Part shown: in pieces, positions 1-7,642 of the stretch | Numbering within the stretch: position 1 is the stretch's first letter | Layout: each line of letters begins with the position of its first letter | Source of the DNA: an uncultured Parabacteroides sp. | GTDB lineage: Bacteria > Bacteroidota > Bacteroidia > Bacteroidales > Tannerellaceae | DNA length: 17,860 nt | Direction of reading: 5' to 3' | Assembly (NCBI GenBank): GCA_934718155.1 | Contig: CAKUZF010000047.1 | Location: forward strand, 1 to 17,860 | The notes under the pieces: model-generated | Told to the model about the DNA's origin: nothing | Seen by the model: only the letters and a program-made list of their open reading frames with translations | Database searches by the model: none | Position numbers and translations under genes: made by a program

Positions 1-969
1 GGTTTCGCCTGCGTGATAAATGGTGTAATGAGCCTGCTCGGTGCTGTTCTGCAGCGAGCGGTAAGCCACATAAACGTCATAGCGCCCCGGGCGGCGCACA
101 TGAGGCAACCAGCGAGCGACGCTCTCCCGTCCCTGCTTGATTGTCGAAGTCTGTCGGAATCCGCCTTCCGTAAAGGGATTCTCGCCGTTCAGCAAGGGGG
201 TGTCGCGATATCCATATCCTGCGCTTCCGCCATCCTCCCAGGGGCGATCGCCCTGTTCCTCTTGATAGCGGGCCTCAGCCGTCGCACCCGATTGGTCGAC
301 AATCAGCTCTTCGGTTTGCACATCTCGTTCGCGAGGCAGAAACACCTGTGCGCCAGCCAGCTCCAGCATAGGCATCAAATAGGGAACTACAAAGCTGTGG
401 GTAAACAGATCCTCTACGGTGCCAAAGAGGCGGGCTCGCTGCCACTTCCACCGTTTCGCCTTTTGCGCATAGTAGTAGCCATGGCTCGACCACAGCGCGA
501 TGTAGCGGTCTTGCAAACCTTTCGTGAGGGTATAAGGGCGGTCGAGCGGTGTGATCAGGGGCTGTTGCTTCGTCTTCGGAGCGAAATGGCGGCATTTGTT
601 GAAGCCCTTTGTCTTCGCATATTCGGGCACCAATTCCTCGATCGGCGTGCCACGAGTTGTCAGTCGCAGCCGGCTTCCTTCCGCAAAAAGAGGGCGCAAC
701 GTGTCGTAAAGGGCCTCAACCCGATCCGGACGGAAGGGCAGATCCTCTAAGGCCTCATTGGCCTCGATGCGCACATGGCGTTTCGTCTCGGTGAGCGAGA
801 CCACCTTAATGGTGCGTACACGGGCATATTGCTCGGCGAACCGCTGCAAGCGAGCGGCCACCTCCGCCTTCAGCTCATCCTTCTCTGCGCTCCATGCCGG
901 AGCTGCCGCCAACAAGAATGCCCAACAGAGCACCCACACTTTCCATTTCGTTTTTTCCCTTCCTTCCAT
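1..969 (-). CDS. Secreted golvesin-domain protein ('xanthan lyase'-like), 5' part only
   Basis: The reading frame is open from the ATG at 969 down to base 1 (323 codons, no stop), so the gene is cut by the left edge. The N-terminus is a clear signal peptide: a basic stretch (KTKWK), a hydrophobic core (VWVLCWAFLLAAAPAW) and a likely cleavage site after about residue 27, so the product is exported. The middle is charged and has no motif I can name. Near residues 285-320 the pattern A-W-x-P then G-x-YDVYVAYR then AHYTIYHAG resembles the golvesin C-terminal-like domain found in Bacteroidota proteins often labelled xanthan lyase. A TAnnTTTG promoter box lies about 20 bp upstream. Substrate and catalytic activity cannot be judged. 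The CDS call rests on the intact frame, the signal peptide and the promoter; the family name is from memory and less certain. Confidence 0.75.
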   Translation of the reverse strand, partial: MEGREKTKWKVWVLCWAFLLAAAPAWSAEKDELKAEVAARLQRFAEQYARVRTIKVVSLTETKRHVRIEANEALEDLPFRPDRVEALYDTLRPLFAEGSRLRLTTRGTPIEELVPEYAKTKGFNKCRHFAPKTKQQPLITPLDRPYTLTKGLQDRYIALWSSHGYYYAQKAKRWKWQRARLFGTVEDLFTHSFVVPYLMPMLELAGAQVFLPRERDVQTEELIVDQSGATAEARYQEEQGDRPWEDGGSAGYGYRDTPLLNGENPFTEGGFRQTSTIKQGRESVARWLPHVRRPGRYDVYVAYRSLQNSTEQAHYTIYHAGET

Positions 970-988
970 ACCATTTAAACGAGATACG

Positions 989-996
989 CAAAGGTA
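989..996 (-). promoter_or_regulatory. Likely -7 promoter box of the golvesin-domain gene
   Basis: On the minus strand this reads TACCTTTG, an exact match to the Bacteroidota -7 consensus TAnnTTTG. It sits 20 bp before the ATG at 969, which leaves a very short 5' UTR. No clear TTTG -33 box is seen at the expected distance. Confidence 0.5.
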
Positions 997-1060
997 GGTA
1001 TTTTTAGAAGAATAAGCTATAAATAGACCGTTTTCCCACGATAGTTTAAGGGGGTTCAAG

Positions 1061-1074
1061 CCGTAAGCTTACGG
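1061..1074. repeat. 14-bp perfect palindrome
   Basis: CCGTAAGCTTACGG is its own reverse complement. It lies between the terminator of the glycogen phosphorylase gene and the promoter of the golvesin-domain gene, about 65 bp upstream of the latter's -7 box. It could be an operator for a dimeric regulator or a chance palindrome; it has no T-run and is unlikely to be a terminator. Confidence 0.5.
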
Positions 1075-1085
1075 GTTTAAGAGCC

Positions 1086-1119
1086 AAAAAAAGAGGGATG
1101 CCCGAAGGCATCCCTCTTT
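1086..1119 (-). terminator. Intrinsic terminator of the glycogen phosphorylase gene
   Basis: A perfect 10-bp stem (1093-1102 with 1107-1116, extended by three A-T pairs) closes a 4-nt loop. Read on the minus strand the loop is TTCG closed by a C-G pair, the very stable UUCG tetraloop, and the stem runs into seven T's. It starts about 30 bp after the phosphorylase stop codon. Confidence 0.92.
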
Positions 1120-1150
1120 AGTTATATAACCCTTTATAAACGATTTACGA

Positions 1151-3721
1151 TTAGAGTTGGATCCAGCGCACATAGGCGAAGTCCATGCGGTGAGGCAGCT
1201 CCTTGTGCTGCGGGAACACACGGAAGCAAACCTTATGGTCGCCAGCCTCCGACGGCGTGAACTTCAGTGCGAAGTAGAGCTTAGAGCCCTCCTCCTTCTT
1301 CAGCTCAAACTGGAAGCTGTTCACGAAGTTCAAGTCGTGCTTCTCAGGATTCTCCTTAGCCACAACCATCTCGGCACCCAACATGCCCTGCAACTCGTGA
1401 CGATCGATCACCAAGTTGAAGTTGTACTCCTTGCCAACAACGATGCCAGCGGCATTGATGTCTTGGTCGCAAGTGAAGTTCTCCACCTGGAAGCAATCCC
1501 AGTGCTGAGCTACCTCTTCCTTCCAAGCGGCAATCTCCTTAGCCACCTTGAAGTTGTCTGACATCAAATGATCAGCACGCGTAGCCAACTTGTGATAGAA
1601 GCGCTCCTCGTAGTGGTCCAACATGCGCTTCATCGTATAATCCGGAGCAATCTTCGTGATCGAGTTCTTGATATACTGAATCCAGTCGGGTGAATAGCCC
1701 TTGCTGTTCTTCGCATAGTAGGTCGGGATGATCTCGGTCTCCAGCATGTGGTAGATCGTAGCGGCATCCAGCTGATCCTGATACTGCTGGTTCTCATAAG
1801 TGCGTTTGTCGGTCAATGCCCAACCAGCGCCCTCTCTGTAACCCTCGTACCACCAACCATCGAGCACTGAGAAGTTCAATACACCGTTCATCTCGGCCTT
1901 CTCGCCTGATGTACCCGAAGCCTCCAACGGACGAGTCGGCGTGTTCAACCAAACATCAACACCCGAAATCAAGCGACGAGCCAAACGCATGTCGTAGTTC
2001 TCCAAGAAGATGATCTTGCCCAGGAACTCCGGACGACGAGAGATCTCGACGATGTGCTTAATCAAGCCCTGGCCACCACCATCGGCGGGGTGAGCCTTAC
2101 CGGTGAATACGAACTGGATCGGGAACTTCTCGTTGTTGACGATCTTAGCCAAACGATCCAAGTCGGTGAACAACAGGTGAGCACGCTTATACGTAGCGAA
2201 ACGACGACCGAAACCAATCATCAAAGCGTCAGGGTTGATCTTCTCCAAGATAGAAACCACCTTCGAGGGATCGCCCTGGTTCTTCAACCAGCTATCCTTA
2301 TACTGCACACGGATGTAATCGATCAACTTCTTCTTCAAAGTCTTGCGGATCTCCCAGATCTCCTCGTCGGGCACATCCTGGATAGCCTTCCAGCACTCGA
2401 AGCTCGACTGGTTGTCGAACATGTCCTTGCCCAACTTCTCGGTGTAGAACTTCTTCATCTCCGTAGCGGCCCAAGTCGGCATGTGTACACCATTGGTCAC
2501 ATAGCCCACATGCAACTCATCGGGGAAGTAGCCCTTCCATACCGGAGCGAACATGCGCTGAGAAACCTTTCCGTGCAACCAGCTCACGCCGTTAGCCTCC
2601 TGGCATGTGTTCAAAGCGAACACGCTCATAGAGAACTTATCGTTAGAACCCGGATTCTCGCGACCCATGTCGATGAACTCCTGCCAGCTGATGCCCAGCT
2701 TGCCGGGGAACTCACCCATGTAGCGGCCGAAGAGGCCCTCGTCGAAATAGTCGTGACCTGCGGGAACCGGCGTGTGTACCGTGTAGAGCGCAGAGGCGCG
2801 TACCACCTCCAATGCCTGGTTGAACGACAAGCCATCCTTCTGGATATAATCAACCAAACGCTGTGCGTTGATCAATGCGGCATGACCCTCGTTGCAATGA
2901 TATACCTGCTTCTTGATGCCCAACTTGTTCAACATCAAGATACCACCGATACCCAGCAAGTACTCCTGCTTCATACGGTTCTCCCAGTCGCCACCATAGA
3001 GCTGGTGGGTGATTGAGCGATCCCACTCGCTGTTCTGCGGGATGTCGGTATCCATCAAATACAAAGGCACACGACCTACATTCACTCGCCAGATGTTAGC
3101 GTAAACCACGCGACCGGGATAGGGAACCTCCAATACCATCGGCTCGCCGTTCGACTCCATCATCTGCGTCAAAGGCAGCGAGTTGAAGTTCTGCGGCTCG
3201 TAGTTGGCGATCTGCTGACCATCCATAGAGAGGGTCTGTGTGAAATATCCATAGCGATACAAGAAACCAACCGCACACAGGTCGATGTTGCTGTCGCTGG
3301 CCTCCTTCAAGTAGTCGCCGGCCAATACGCCCAGACCACCTGAGTAAATCTTCAGTACGTTAGTCAAGCCATACTCCATGCTGAAGTAAGCAACCGACGG
3401 ATGAGCCTTTGTCGGCTTAACATCCATATAAGCTCTAAACTCAGCATAGACTCTCTGGATCTCTGCCATAAGCTCTTTGTCGGCCATAATCTCCGCCATA
3501 CGAGCATAGGAGAGGTTCTGCAACAACAAAACAGGATTGCCCTCAGTGGATTGCCACAGGGCGGAATCAATCTTACCAAACAGTTTAGCGCCATCGTGGT
3601 TCCAAACCCACCACAAGTTGGTAGCGATCTCATACAGAGGCTCCAACTGCTGCGGCAATTTTGAATGTGAATACACGTCCTTCCATACAGGACTGTTAGC
3701 ATTGTTTGCCTTAATTTTCAT
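1151..3721 (-). CDS. glgP: Alpha-glucan (glycogen) phosphorylase, GT35
   Basis: An 856-aa enzyme that releases glucose-1-phosphate from glycogen using pyridoxal phosphate; cytoplasmic. I chose the ATG at 3721 (protein begins MKIKANN). The frame stays open further to a TTG at 3769, but that codon lies inside the likely -7 promoter box and would not be transcribed. Residues ~20-110 fit the N-terminal DUF3417 domain of the bacterial 'short' phosphorylase branch. Family motifs follow in order (856-aa numbering): GGLGVLAGDYLKEASD at 128-143, HCNEGHAAL at 275-283, GRRFATYKRA at 505-514, and EASGTSGEKAEMNG with the expected PLP lysine near residue 608. The last ~110 residues form a separate extension after the catalytic domain. 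The gene is 82 bp downstream of the GT3 glycogen synthase on the same strand, has its own -7 box, and is followed by a strong terminator. Confidence 0.95.
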   Translation of the reverse strand: MKIKANNANSPVWKDVYSHSKLPQQLEPLYEIATNLWWVWNHDGAKLFGKIDSALWQSTEGNPVLLLQNLSYARMAEIMADKELMAEIQRVYAEFRAYMDVKPTKAHPSVAYFSMEYGLTNVLKIYSGGLGVLAGDYLKEASDSNIDLCAVGFLYRYGYFTQTLSMDGQQIANYEPQNFNSLPLTQMMESNGEPMVLEVPYPGRVVYANIWRVNVGRVPLYLMDTDIPQNSEWDRSITHQLYGGDWENRMKQEYLLGIGGILMLNKLGIKKQVYHCNEGHAALINAQRLVDYIQKDGLSFNQALEVVRASALYTVHTPVPAGHDYFDEGLFGRYMGEFPGKLGISWQEFIDMGRENPGSNDKFSMSVFALNTCQEANGVSWLHGKVSQRMFAPVWKGYFPDELHVGYVTNGVHMPTWAATEMKKFYTEKLGKDMFDNQSSFECWKAIQDVPDEEIWEIRKTLKKKLIDYIRVQYKDSWLKNQGDPSKVVSILEKINPDALMIGFGRRFATYKRAHLLFTDLDRLAKIVNNEKFPIQFVFTGKAHPADGGGQGLIKHIVEISRRPEFLGKIIFLENYDMRLARRLISGVDVWLNTPTRPLEASGTSGEKAEMNGVLNFSVLDGWWYEGYREGAGWALTDKRTYENQQYQDQLDAATIYHMLETEIIPTYYAKNSKGYSPDWIQYIKNSITKIAPDYTMKRMLDHYEERFYHKLATRADHLMSDNFKVAKEIAAWKEEVAQHWDCFQVENFTCDQDINAAGIVVGKEYNFNLVIDRHELQGMLGAEMVVAKENPEKHDLNFVNSFQFELKKEEGSKLYFALKFTPSEAGDHKVCFRVFPQHKELPHRMDFAYVRWIQL

Positions 3722-3766
3722 TATCGTGAATTTAAAGTTCTTGTTCTTTCTCTGAAAAAACGGTTG

Positions 3767-3774
3767 CAAATATA
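3767..3774 (-). promoter_or_regulatory. Likely -7 promoter box of the glycogen phosphorylase gene
   Basis: TATATTTG on the minus strand matches TAnnTTTG exactly, 45 bp before the chosen ATG at 3721. It suggests that the phosphorylase gene is transcribed independently as well as with the upstream synthase. No good -33 TTTG is seen. Confidence 0.5.
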
Positions 3775-3803
3775 GTTATTATCTTATTATTCATGCGCAT
3801 AAA

Positions 3804-5462
3804 TCACTGATTTCTTTGTGCGGCATGCTCCAAGGCGATGGCGAAAGCCTCCTCGTAATAGCGGATAAACTTGCTCCATTCGGCCTTGCGTGCCAAGTCG
3901 AAGCAATTCGCCTTTACCTGCTTCACCTCCTTGTCGGTCAACTTCGAAAGCGTCAGCACAGACTGCATGATCGAATCGGCCACCTCGAAGTAGTTGAAGT
4001 CGTCGCGATCGACCACCACTACGCCCTCACGAATGTCATTGCCCGAAAGCGATTTGCGTGCCCAAAGGCCAAAACCGGCCAGGTTCGTCGTGATGGTAGG
4101 GATGCCGAAGGCCACACTCTCAAGCGGCGTGTAGCCCCAAGGCTCATAGTAAGAGGGATAAACCGTAGCGTCCATACCGATCAGCATGTCGTAATAGGGC
4201 TGGTTGAAGATGCCATCCTTGCCGTCCAGGTAGCAGGGCACGAAGATGATCTTCAGCTTCTCGCTCGCGCTGTTGCTGAAGCCTGCGCTCTGGATGTAGT
4301 TGAGCACACGATCCTCGGCCATGTTGTTCAGCCAGTGGGTGATGAAGGGCAACTGCAGCGGAGCCTCTGTCGGGATGTTCTTTTCGACCACCTCCTTCAA
4401 GTCGGCTCTCGGGGCGCGCGTCCATGCGGGCACCATGATGAAGGCCACCAACTCGCGCTGCAAGCTTCCGCTCGTGCGCACCCGGTTCATGGCCTCGATA
4501 AAGACGTCGATGCCCTTGTTGCGATACTCATAGCGTCCGCTGGTCGATACCAGCAGGGCATTCTTGTCGATCTTGCAGCCCGTCAGCTTCTCGGCTACCT
4601 TCAGCAGCGTGGCACGAGCGGCGGCGCGCTTCTTGTCGTAGGCCTTGCCTTCGGGCACGAAGTTGGGCTCGAAACCATTCGGAGTCACAATGTCGGGCTC
4701 CTTGTCGAGCAGCTGCTTACACTCATGCGCCGTAATGTCGCTGACGGTCGTGAAGCAATCCACGTGGTGCGCGGCCTGCTTCTCCACCGAGTGCTTCGCC
4801 TCCATGTTGAGCTCACGGGCCATCTGATCGCCGTTATAGCCATCCATGTAGGCATACAACGCCTTGTTGTTGCCTGCGATAGAGCGGCCTATCGACGTGG
4901 CATGCGTGGTGAAGATGGTTGCGATGGCCGGAATGTGCTGCTGGATATAGAGCGCACCCATGGCCAGCATCCACTCGTTGAAGAGGCCAACCACCTTTTT
5001 CTGCTCCAACTTATAGTAATGATAGAAACTCTCCATCACCTTGCCTACAGCCAAGGCGAAGATACACGACTCATCATAGTCGCCATACGCATGGATCGAA
5101 TCCACCCGGAAGCGTTCCCACATGGTGTAGAAGAATGCGTCACGCTCCTTGAAGAAGGGCTTGAAATCGACCAATATCACGGGAGGAAGACCCGGAACAT
5201 CCCATCTTCCCACCTTCACGTTCAGCTGATCCACCTCGGCCGCATGCTTGCGCCAGTCGGCGAACAGCTTCTTATCCTCCTTAAAATCGGGGGCAACCTT
5301 ATCGCCCCACACATCCGGGCCGATAAAGATAACCTTGTCATTCAATAATTGCTGCAATGTGTGGGCCTTAGTTGACAGTACCGTGTAAATACCACCCACC
5401 TTATTGCAAACTTCCCAACTGCTTTCGAATAGGTAGTCGGGAACCTTCGTCATCTCATTCAT
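3804..5462 (-). CDS. Glycogen synthase, GT3 family (eukaryote-like)
   Basis: A 552-aa glycosyltransferase expected to extend glycogen chains from UDP-glucose. The N-terminal FESSWEVCNKVGGIYTVLSTKA (residues ~12-33) closely matches the glucose-donor loop of eukaryotic and Bacteroidota GT3 glycogen synthases rather than the KTGGLGDV motif of bacterial GT5 GlgA. The C-terminal YYEPWGYTPLES (residues ~438-449) carries the E-x7-E catalytic pair (E440, E448). STSGRYEYRNKGIDVFIEA near 307-325 is also GT3-like. The length fits bacterial GT3 members, which lack the regulatory tails of the eukaryotic enzymes. Start: ATG at 5462; the in-frame ATG at 5453 is an alternative. The gene is divergent from the 94-aa gene and followed by glgP. 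No glgC is present, consistent with UDP-glucose as donor. Confidence 0.93.
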   Translation of the reverse strand: MNEMTKVPDYLFESSWEVCNKVGGIYTVLSTKAHTLQQLLNDKVIFIGPDVWGDKVAPDFKEDKKLFADWRKHAAEVDQLNVKVGRWDVPGLPPVILVDFKPFFKERDAFFYTMWERFRVDSIHAYGDYDESCIFALAVGKVMESFYHYYKLEQKKVVGLFNEWMLAMGALYIQQHIPAIATIFTTHATSIGRSIAGNNKALYAYMDGYNGDQMARELNMEAKHSVEKQAAHHVDCFTTVSDITAHECKQLLDKEPDIVTPNGFEPNFVPEGKAYDKKRAAARATLLKVAEKLTGCKIDKNALLVSTSGRYEYRNKGIDVFIEAMNRVRTSGSLQRELVAFIMVPAWTRAPRADLKEVVEKNIPTEAPLQLPFITHWLNNMAEDRVLNYIQSAGFSNSASEKLKIIFVPCYLDGKDGIFNQPYYDMLIGMDATVYPSYYEPWGYTPLESVAFGIPTITTNLAGFGLWARKSLSGNDIREGVVVVDRDDFNYFEVADSIMQSVLTLSKLTDKEVKQVKANCFDLARKAEWSKFIRYYEEAFAIALEHAAQRNQ

Positions 5463-5499
5463 ATATGATTATTTTCTCTTTCTGTTTTTTCTATGGCGG

Positions 5500-5507
5500 C
5501 AAAGATA
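5500..5507 (-). promoter_or_regulatory. Likely -7 promoter box of the glycogen synthase gene
   Basis: TATCTTTG on the minus strand matches TAnnTTTG, 38 bp before the ATG at 5462. It faces away from the plus-strand box at 5562-5569, making this a divergent promoter region. Confidence 0.55.
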
Positions 5508-5561
5508 GTGCATTTTCGCGTTTTAACAGTTATAAACTATGCTTTTTCGTTAGTTTATTCA

Positions 5562-5569
5562 TACATTTG
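5562..5569 (+). promoter_or_regulatory. Likely -7 promoter box of the 94-aa gene and downstream genes
   Basis: TACATTTG matches TAnnTTTG and lies 24 bp before the ATG at 5594. The -33 region is T-rich but has no exact TTTG. Confidence 0.5.
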
Positions 5570-5593
5570 CAGATATTTAAAACGGATATTGTT

Positions 5594-5878
5594 ATGGCTA
5601 AAAGAAGAAATTTGAAGAAAGAGATCAGCTACGTGGCTGGCGAGTTGTTTACTGAAGCATTGTTCTGCCGCCTCTACATCCCTGGTGTAGATCCCGCTAA
5701 GGCTGACACCGTTATGGCTCGCATCTTAGACATGCAAGACCAGTTCATCGCACGTGCGGGACAGCCCGACGCTAAAGACAACGCCAAGATGGTGAAGGCT
5801 TACTACAAGGCGTTGAGAGCAGACCTGAAGAAAGAGGTAGATGCCATTGGCGAAGAAATCAGCGCGTTGAGCAAATAA
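5594..5878 (+). CDS. Conserved-looking 94-aa protein of unknown function
   Basis: I do not recognise a named domain. The start is the ATG at 5594 (MAKRRNLKK), because the open frame upstream of it runs through the promoter region. The protein is soluble, lysine-rich at the N-terminus, and looks mostly helical: a middle segment PGVDPAKADTVMARILDMQDQFIARAG followed by a charged helix ending DLKKEVDAIGEEISALSK. It has no signal peptide or membrane segment. It starts a run of plus-strand genes, with the acyltransferase 16 bp downstream, so the two are likely co-transcribed. Codon use resembles its neighbours. Confidence 0.85.
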   Translation: MAKRRNLKKEISYVAGELFTEALFCRLYIPGVDPAKADTVMARILDMQDQFIARAGQPDAKDNAKMVKAYYKALRADLKKEVDAIGEEISALSK

Positions 5879-5894
5879 ATCCTCTTACATACAG

Positions 5895-6443
5895 ATGAAG
5901 AAAGCAATCAGCAAAGCCTTACTCCGTTTGGCAGGGTGGAGAATCACCTCGACTGAGGGTGTTGAAACACCAAAGTGCGTGATCTGTGTAGCTCCGCACA
6001 CCAGCAACTGGGATTTCATCGTCGGTAAACTCTTCTATACGTCGATTGGATGCAACGCGAACTTCCTGATCAAGAAGGAATGGTTCTTTTTCCCGTTCAA
6101 CTTGCTATTCAACGCCTTGGGAGGAGTGCCGATCGATCGTAGCAAACGCACCTCTGTCACTGAGCAGATGGTAAACCGCTTCAACTCTTCGGAGCGAATG
6201 CAGTTGGCCATCACGCCCGAAGGCACTCGCAAACGGGTTGAGACTTGGAAAAAAGGGTTTTATTTCATCGCTTGCGCAGCCAAGGTGCCCATCCTCATAG
6301 CCTACATGGACTATGGGAAAAAGGAGGCGGGCACGAAAGGCTTGTTCTATCCGACAGGCGACATCGAGAAAGACCTGCCCATCATCCAAGCAATGTTCAA
6401 AGGAGTAACGGCTCGCTATCCGGAGCAGTTCGCTCAGGGGTAA
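5895..6443 (+). CDS. PlsC-like glycerolipid acyltransferase
   Basis: 182 aa with the acyltransferase signature blocks: HTSNWD at residues 35-40 (the catalytic H-x4-D), GGVPIDRS at ~76-83 (block II), PEGTR at 108-112 (block III) and VPILIAY at ~131-137 (block IV). Such proteins transfer an acyl chain to a lysophospholipid or other hydroxyl acceptor at the inner membrane face. At 182 aa it is shorter than typical PlsC (~240 aa) and lacks an N-terminal membrane anchor, though residues 62-75 (EWFFFPFNLLFNAL) could dip into the membrane. The acceptor cannot be deduced; 1-acylglycerol-3-phosphate is the common annotation, and another lipid acceptor is possible. It lies between the 94-aa gene and the amidase, probably in one operon. 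Confidence 0.88.
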   Translation: MKKAISKALLRLAGWRITSTEGVETPKCVICVAPHTSNWDFIVGKLFYTSIGCNANFLIKKEWFFFPFNLLFNALGGVPIDRSKRTSVTEQMVNRFNSSERMQLAITPEGTRKRVETWKKGFYFIACAAKVPILIAYMDYGKKEAGTKGLFYPTGDIEKDLPIIQAMFKGVTARYPEQFAQG

Positions 6444-6455
6444 ACAAAACCCCTG
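6435..6455 (+). repeat. Inverted repeat overlapping the acyltransferase stop codon
   Basis: CAGGGGT (6435-6441) pairs with ACCCCTG (6449-6455) around a 7-nt A-rich loop; the stop codon TAA begins on the last stem base. A T-rich stretch follows about 10 nt later, not directly. It may be a weak or partial terminator ahead of the amidase gene, or a stabilising 3' hairpin. Confidence 0.5.
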
Positions 6456-6531
6456 CGGCGATTCTGTTTTATGATATAGAAACACATAGTTATAAGACCA
6501 ATTATAAAGAACCTTTTTTCATATTAAAACC

Positions 6532-7317
6532 ATGGCAGAAGAATTACGTGTCAGCATGATACAAGCCCATATCATTTGGGAAGATCGGGATGAGAACCTT
6601 TGTTACTATGGCGAACTTTTGCGCCGAGTGAGTGGACGCGCCGACCTGGCCGTCTTACCAGAGACTTTCACGACCGGATTCAGCATGAAGAATGTGGCCA
6701 AACTGGCGGAGCCTATGGATGGACAGACCATCTCGACCGTCAAGGGGTGGGCCAAGAAGTATGGCATGGCCATCATGGGTAGCTTCCTTTGCGAGGAGGA
6801 GGGGCGCTATTACAACCGCGCCTTTTTCGTCACGCCAGAGGGCGAAGTCTCGACCTACGACAAGCACCACCTGTTCCGCATGGGTGGCGAGAACGACTAT
6901 TTCACGCCGGGCAATAGGCAGACCATCGTCGACTACAAAGGATGGAAAATCTGTATGCAGGTGTGCTACGACCTGCGCTTCCCCGTCTGGACGCGCAACG
7001 TCGATAACAAATACGACCTGCTTATCTACATCGCCAACTGGCCTGAGGTCAGGAAGAAGGCGTGGAAGCTGCTGCTGAAAGCCCGTGCCATCGAGAATAT
7101 GGCCTACGTGTGCGGCGTGAACCGTGTGGGTGTAGACGGCGAGGATCTAACGTATCGGGGCGACTCCATGATTATCGACCCCAAGGGCGATAAGGTCGGC
7201 ACGGCTGGCAAGCGCGAGGAGATTACCCGCACCTGCACGTTGAAGAAAGACGAACTGGAGGCTTTCCGCAAGAAGTTCCCCGCTTGGAAAGATGCCGACA
7301 GCTTCGTTTTGAAATAA
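6532..7317 (+). CDS. Nitrilase-superfamily amidase (Nit2/YafV omega-amidase-like)
   Basis: A 261-aa carbon-nitrogen hydrolase. The Glu-Lys-Cys triad is visible: E44 in LPETFTTGF, K111 in YDKHHLFRMG, and C145 in QVCYDLRFPVW. The motif around the cysteine and the length match the Nit2/YafV branch, which hydrolyses omega-amides such as 2-oxoglutaramate or 2-oxosuccinamate as a metabolite-repair step. The substrate is inferred from this resemblance. IANWPEVRKKAWKLLLKARAIEN (~167-189) is the usual block after the cysteine. The start is the ATG within CCATGG at 6532. The gap to the acyltransferase is 88 bp with no exact TAnnTTTG box, so read-through from upstream is likely. A strong terminator follows the stop. 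Confidence 0.93.
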   Translation: MAEELRVSMIQAHIIWEDRDENLCYYGELLRRVSGRADLAVLPETFTTGFSMKNVAKLAEPMDGQTISTVKGWAKKYGMAIMGSFLCEEEGRYYNRAFFVTPEGEVSTYDKHHLFRMGGENDYFTPGNRQTIVDYKGWKICMQVCYDLRFPVWTRNVDNKYDLLIYIANWPEVRKKAWKLLLKARAIENMAYVCGVNRVGVDGEDLTYRGDSMIIDPKGDKVGTAGKREEITRTCTLKKDELEAFRKKFPAWKDADSFVLK

Positions 7318-7344
7318 GCGCATATAAAACAGCGTCCCTATAAC

Positions 7345-7393
7345 AACGAACCGCATAGCGCAGGCTTCATTCTCCAGCGCTATGCGGTTCGTT
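7345..7393 (+). terminator. Strong hairpin terminator after the amidase gene
   Basis: A perfect 17-bp stem (7345-7361 with 7377-7393) with a 15-nt loop, followed by TCTTTTAT. The stem is longer than most intrinsic terminators. It begins 28 bp after the amidase stop. Confidence 0.85.
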
Positions 7394-7502
7394 TCTTTTA
7401 TGCCAATAGGGATGCCCTGTCATGCTTTCGAGTCAACCTGATACAAAAGTAAGCTCAATAACGGTCGACCAATCTCGTTAAATGCAACCTCGCTGCGCCG
7501 AA

Positions 7503-7518
7503 GCAGCTCCCAAGCTGC
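7503..7518. repeat. Short hairpin
   Basis: GCAGCT (7503-7508) and AGCTGC (7513-7518) form a 6-bp perfect inverted repeat around CCCA, immediately before the larger repeat patch. Confidence 0.45.
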
Positions 7519-7538
7519 AAGGCAGTAGCTCTAATCGA

Positions 7539-7601
7539 GCTCTAACGTTTCTCTAATCTTTCTCTAACGTTTCTCTAACCCTGGATTAGAGAAACATTAG
7601 A
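7539..7601. repeat. 16-bp direct repeat with matching inverted copy
   Basis: TCTAACGTTTCTCTAA occurs at 7541-7556 and again at 7563-7578, 22 bp apart. Its reverse complement, with one base changed, follows at 7586-7601 after a 7-nt loop. In minus-strand RNA the single difference is a G-U pair, so a full 16-bp hairpin can form there with either the near or the far copy. With the far copy the pairing extends to 18 bp. Confidence 0.85.
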
Positions 7602-7642
7602 GCAACCTCGGAGCAACCTCGGAGCAGCCTTAGAGCAACCCT
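7599..7642. repeat. Four tandem 11-bp repeats
   Basis: Units at 7599-7609, 7610-7620, 7621-7631 and 7632-7642 follow the pattern (A/G)GAGCA(A/G)CC, the final two bases varying (TC, TC, TT, CT). The first unit overlaps the end of the inverted repeat. There are no spacers, so this is a tandem array and not CRISPR. Confidence 0.8.

Noticed and set aside
13..750. A 245-codon plus-strand open frame at the left edge
   Set aside because: The minus strand holds an uninterrupted frame with signal peptide and promoter. The plus-strand translation has no motif and low plausibility.
2054..3016. A 320-codon plus-strand open frame antisense to glycogen phosphorylase
   Set aside because: Same reason: it is rich in Leu, Val and His with no recognisable domain, and lies wholly inside the glgP gene.
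3721..3769. A 16-residue longer glycogen phosphorylase starting at 3769
   Set aside because: That codon is TTG and sits inside the -7 promoter box; the added residues are not family-like, whereas the ATG at 3721 begins a normal N-terminus.
3816..5348. A 510-codon plus-strand open frame antisense to the glycogen synthase
   Set aside because: It mirrors the synthase codon by codon in a G/C-biased gene and shows no family motifs; the minus-strand protein is clearly GT3. Antisense open frames of this kind are a codon-bias artefact.
7599..7642. Short repeats as a CRISPR array
   Set aside because: The 11-bp units are directly adjacent without spacers and far shorter than CRISPR repeats. No CRISPR array was found anywhere in the window.
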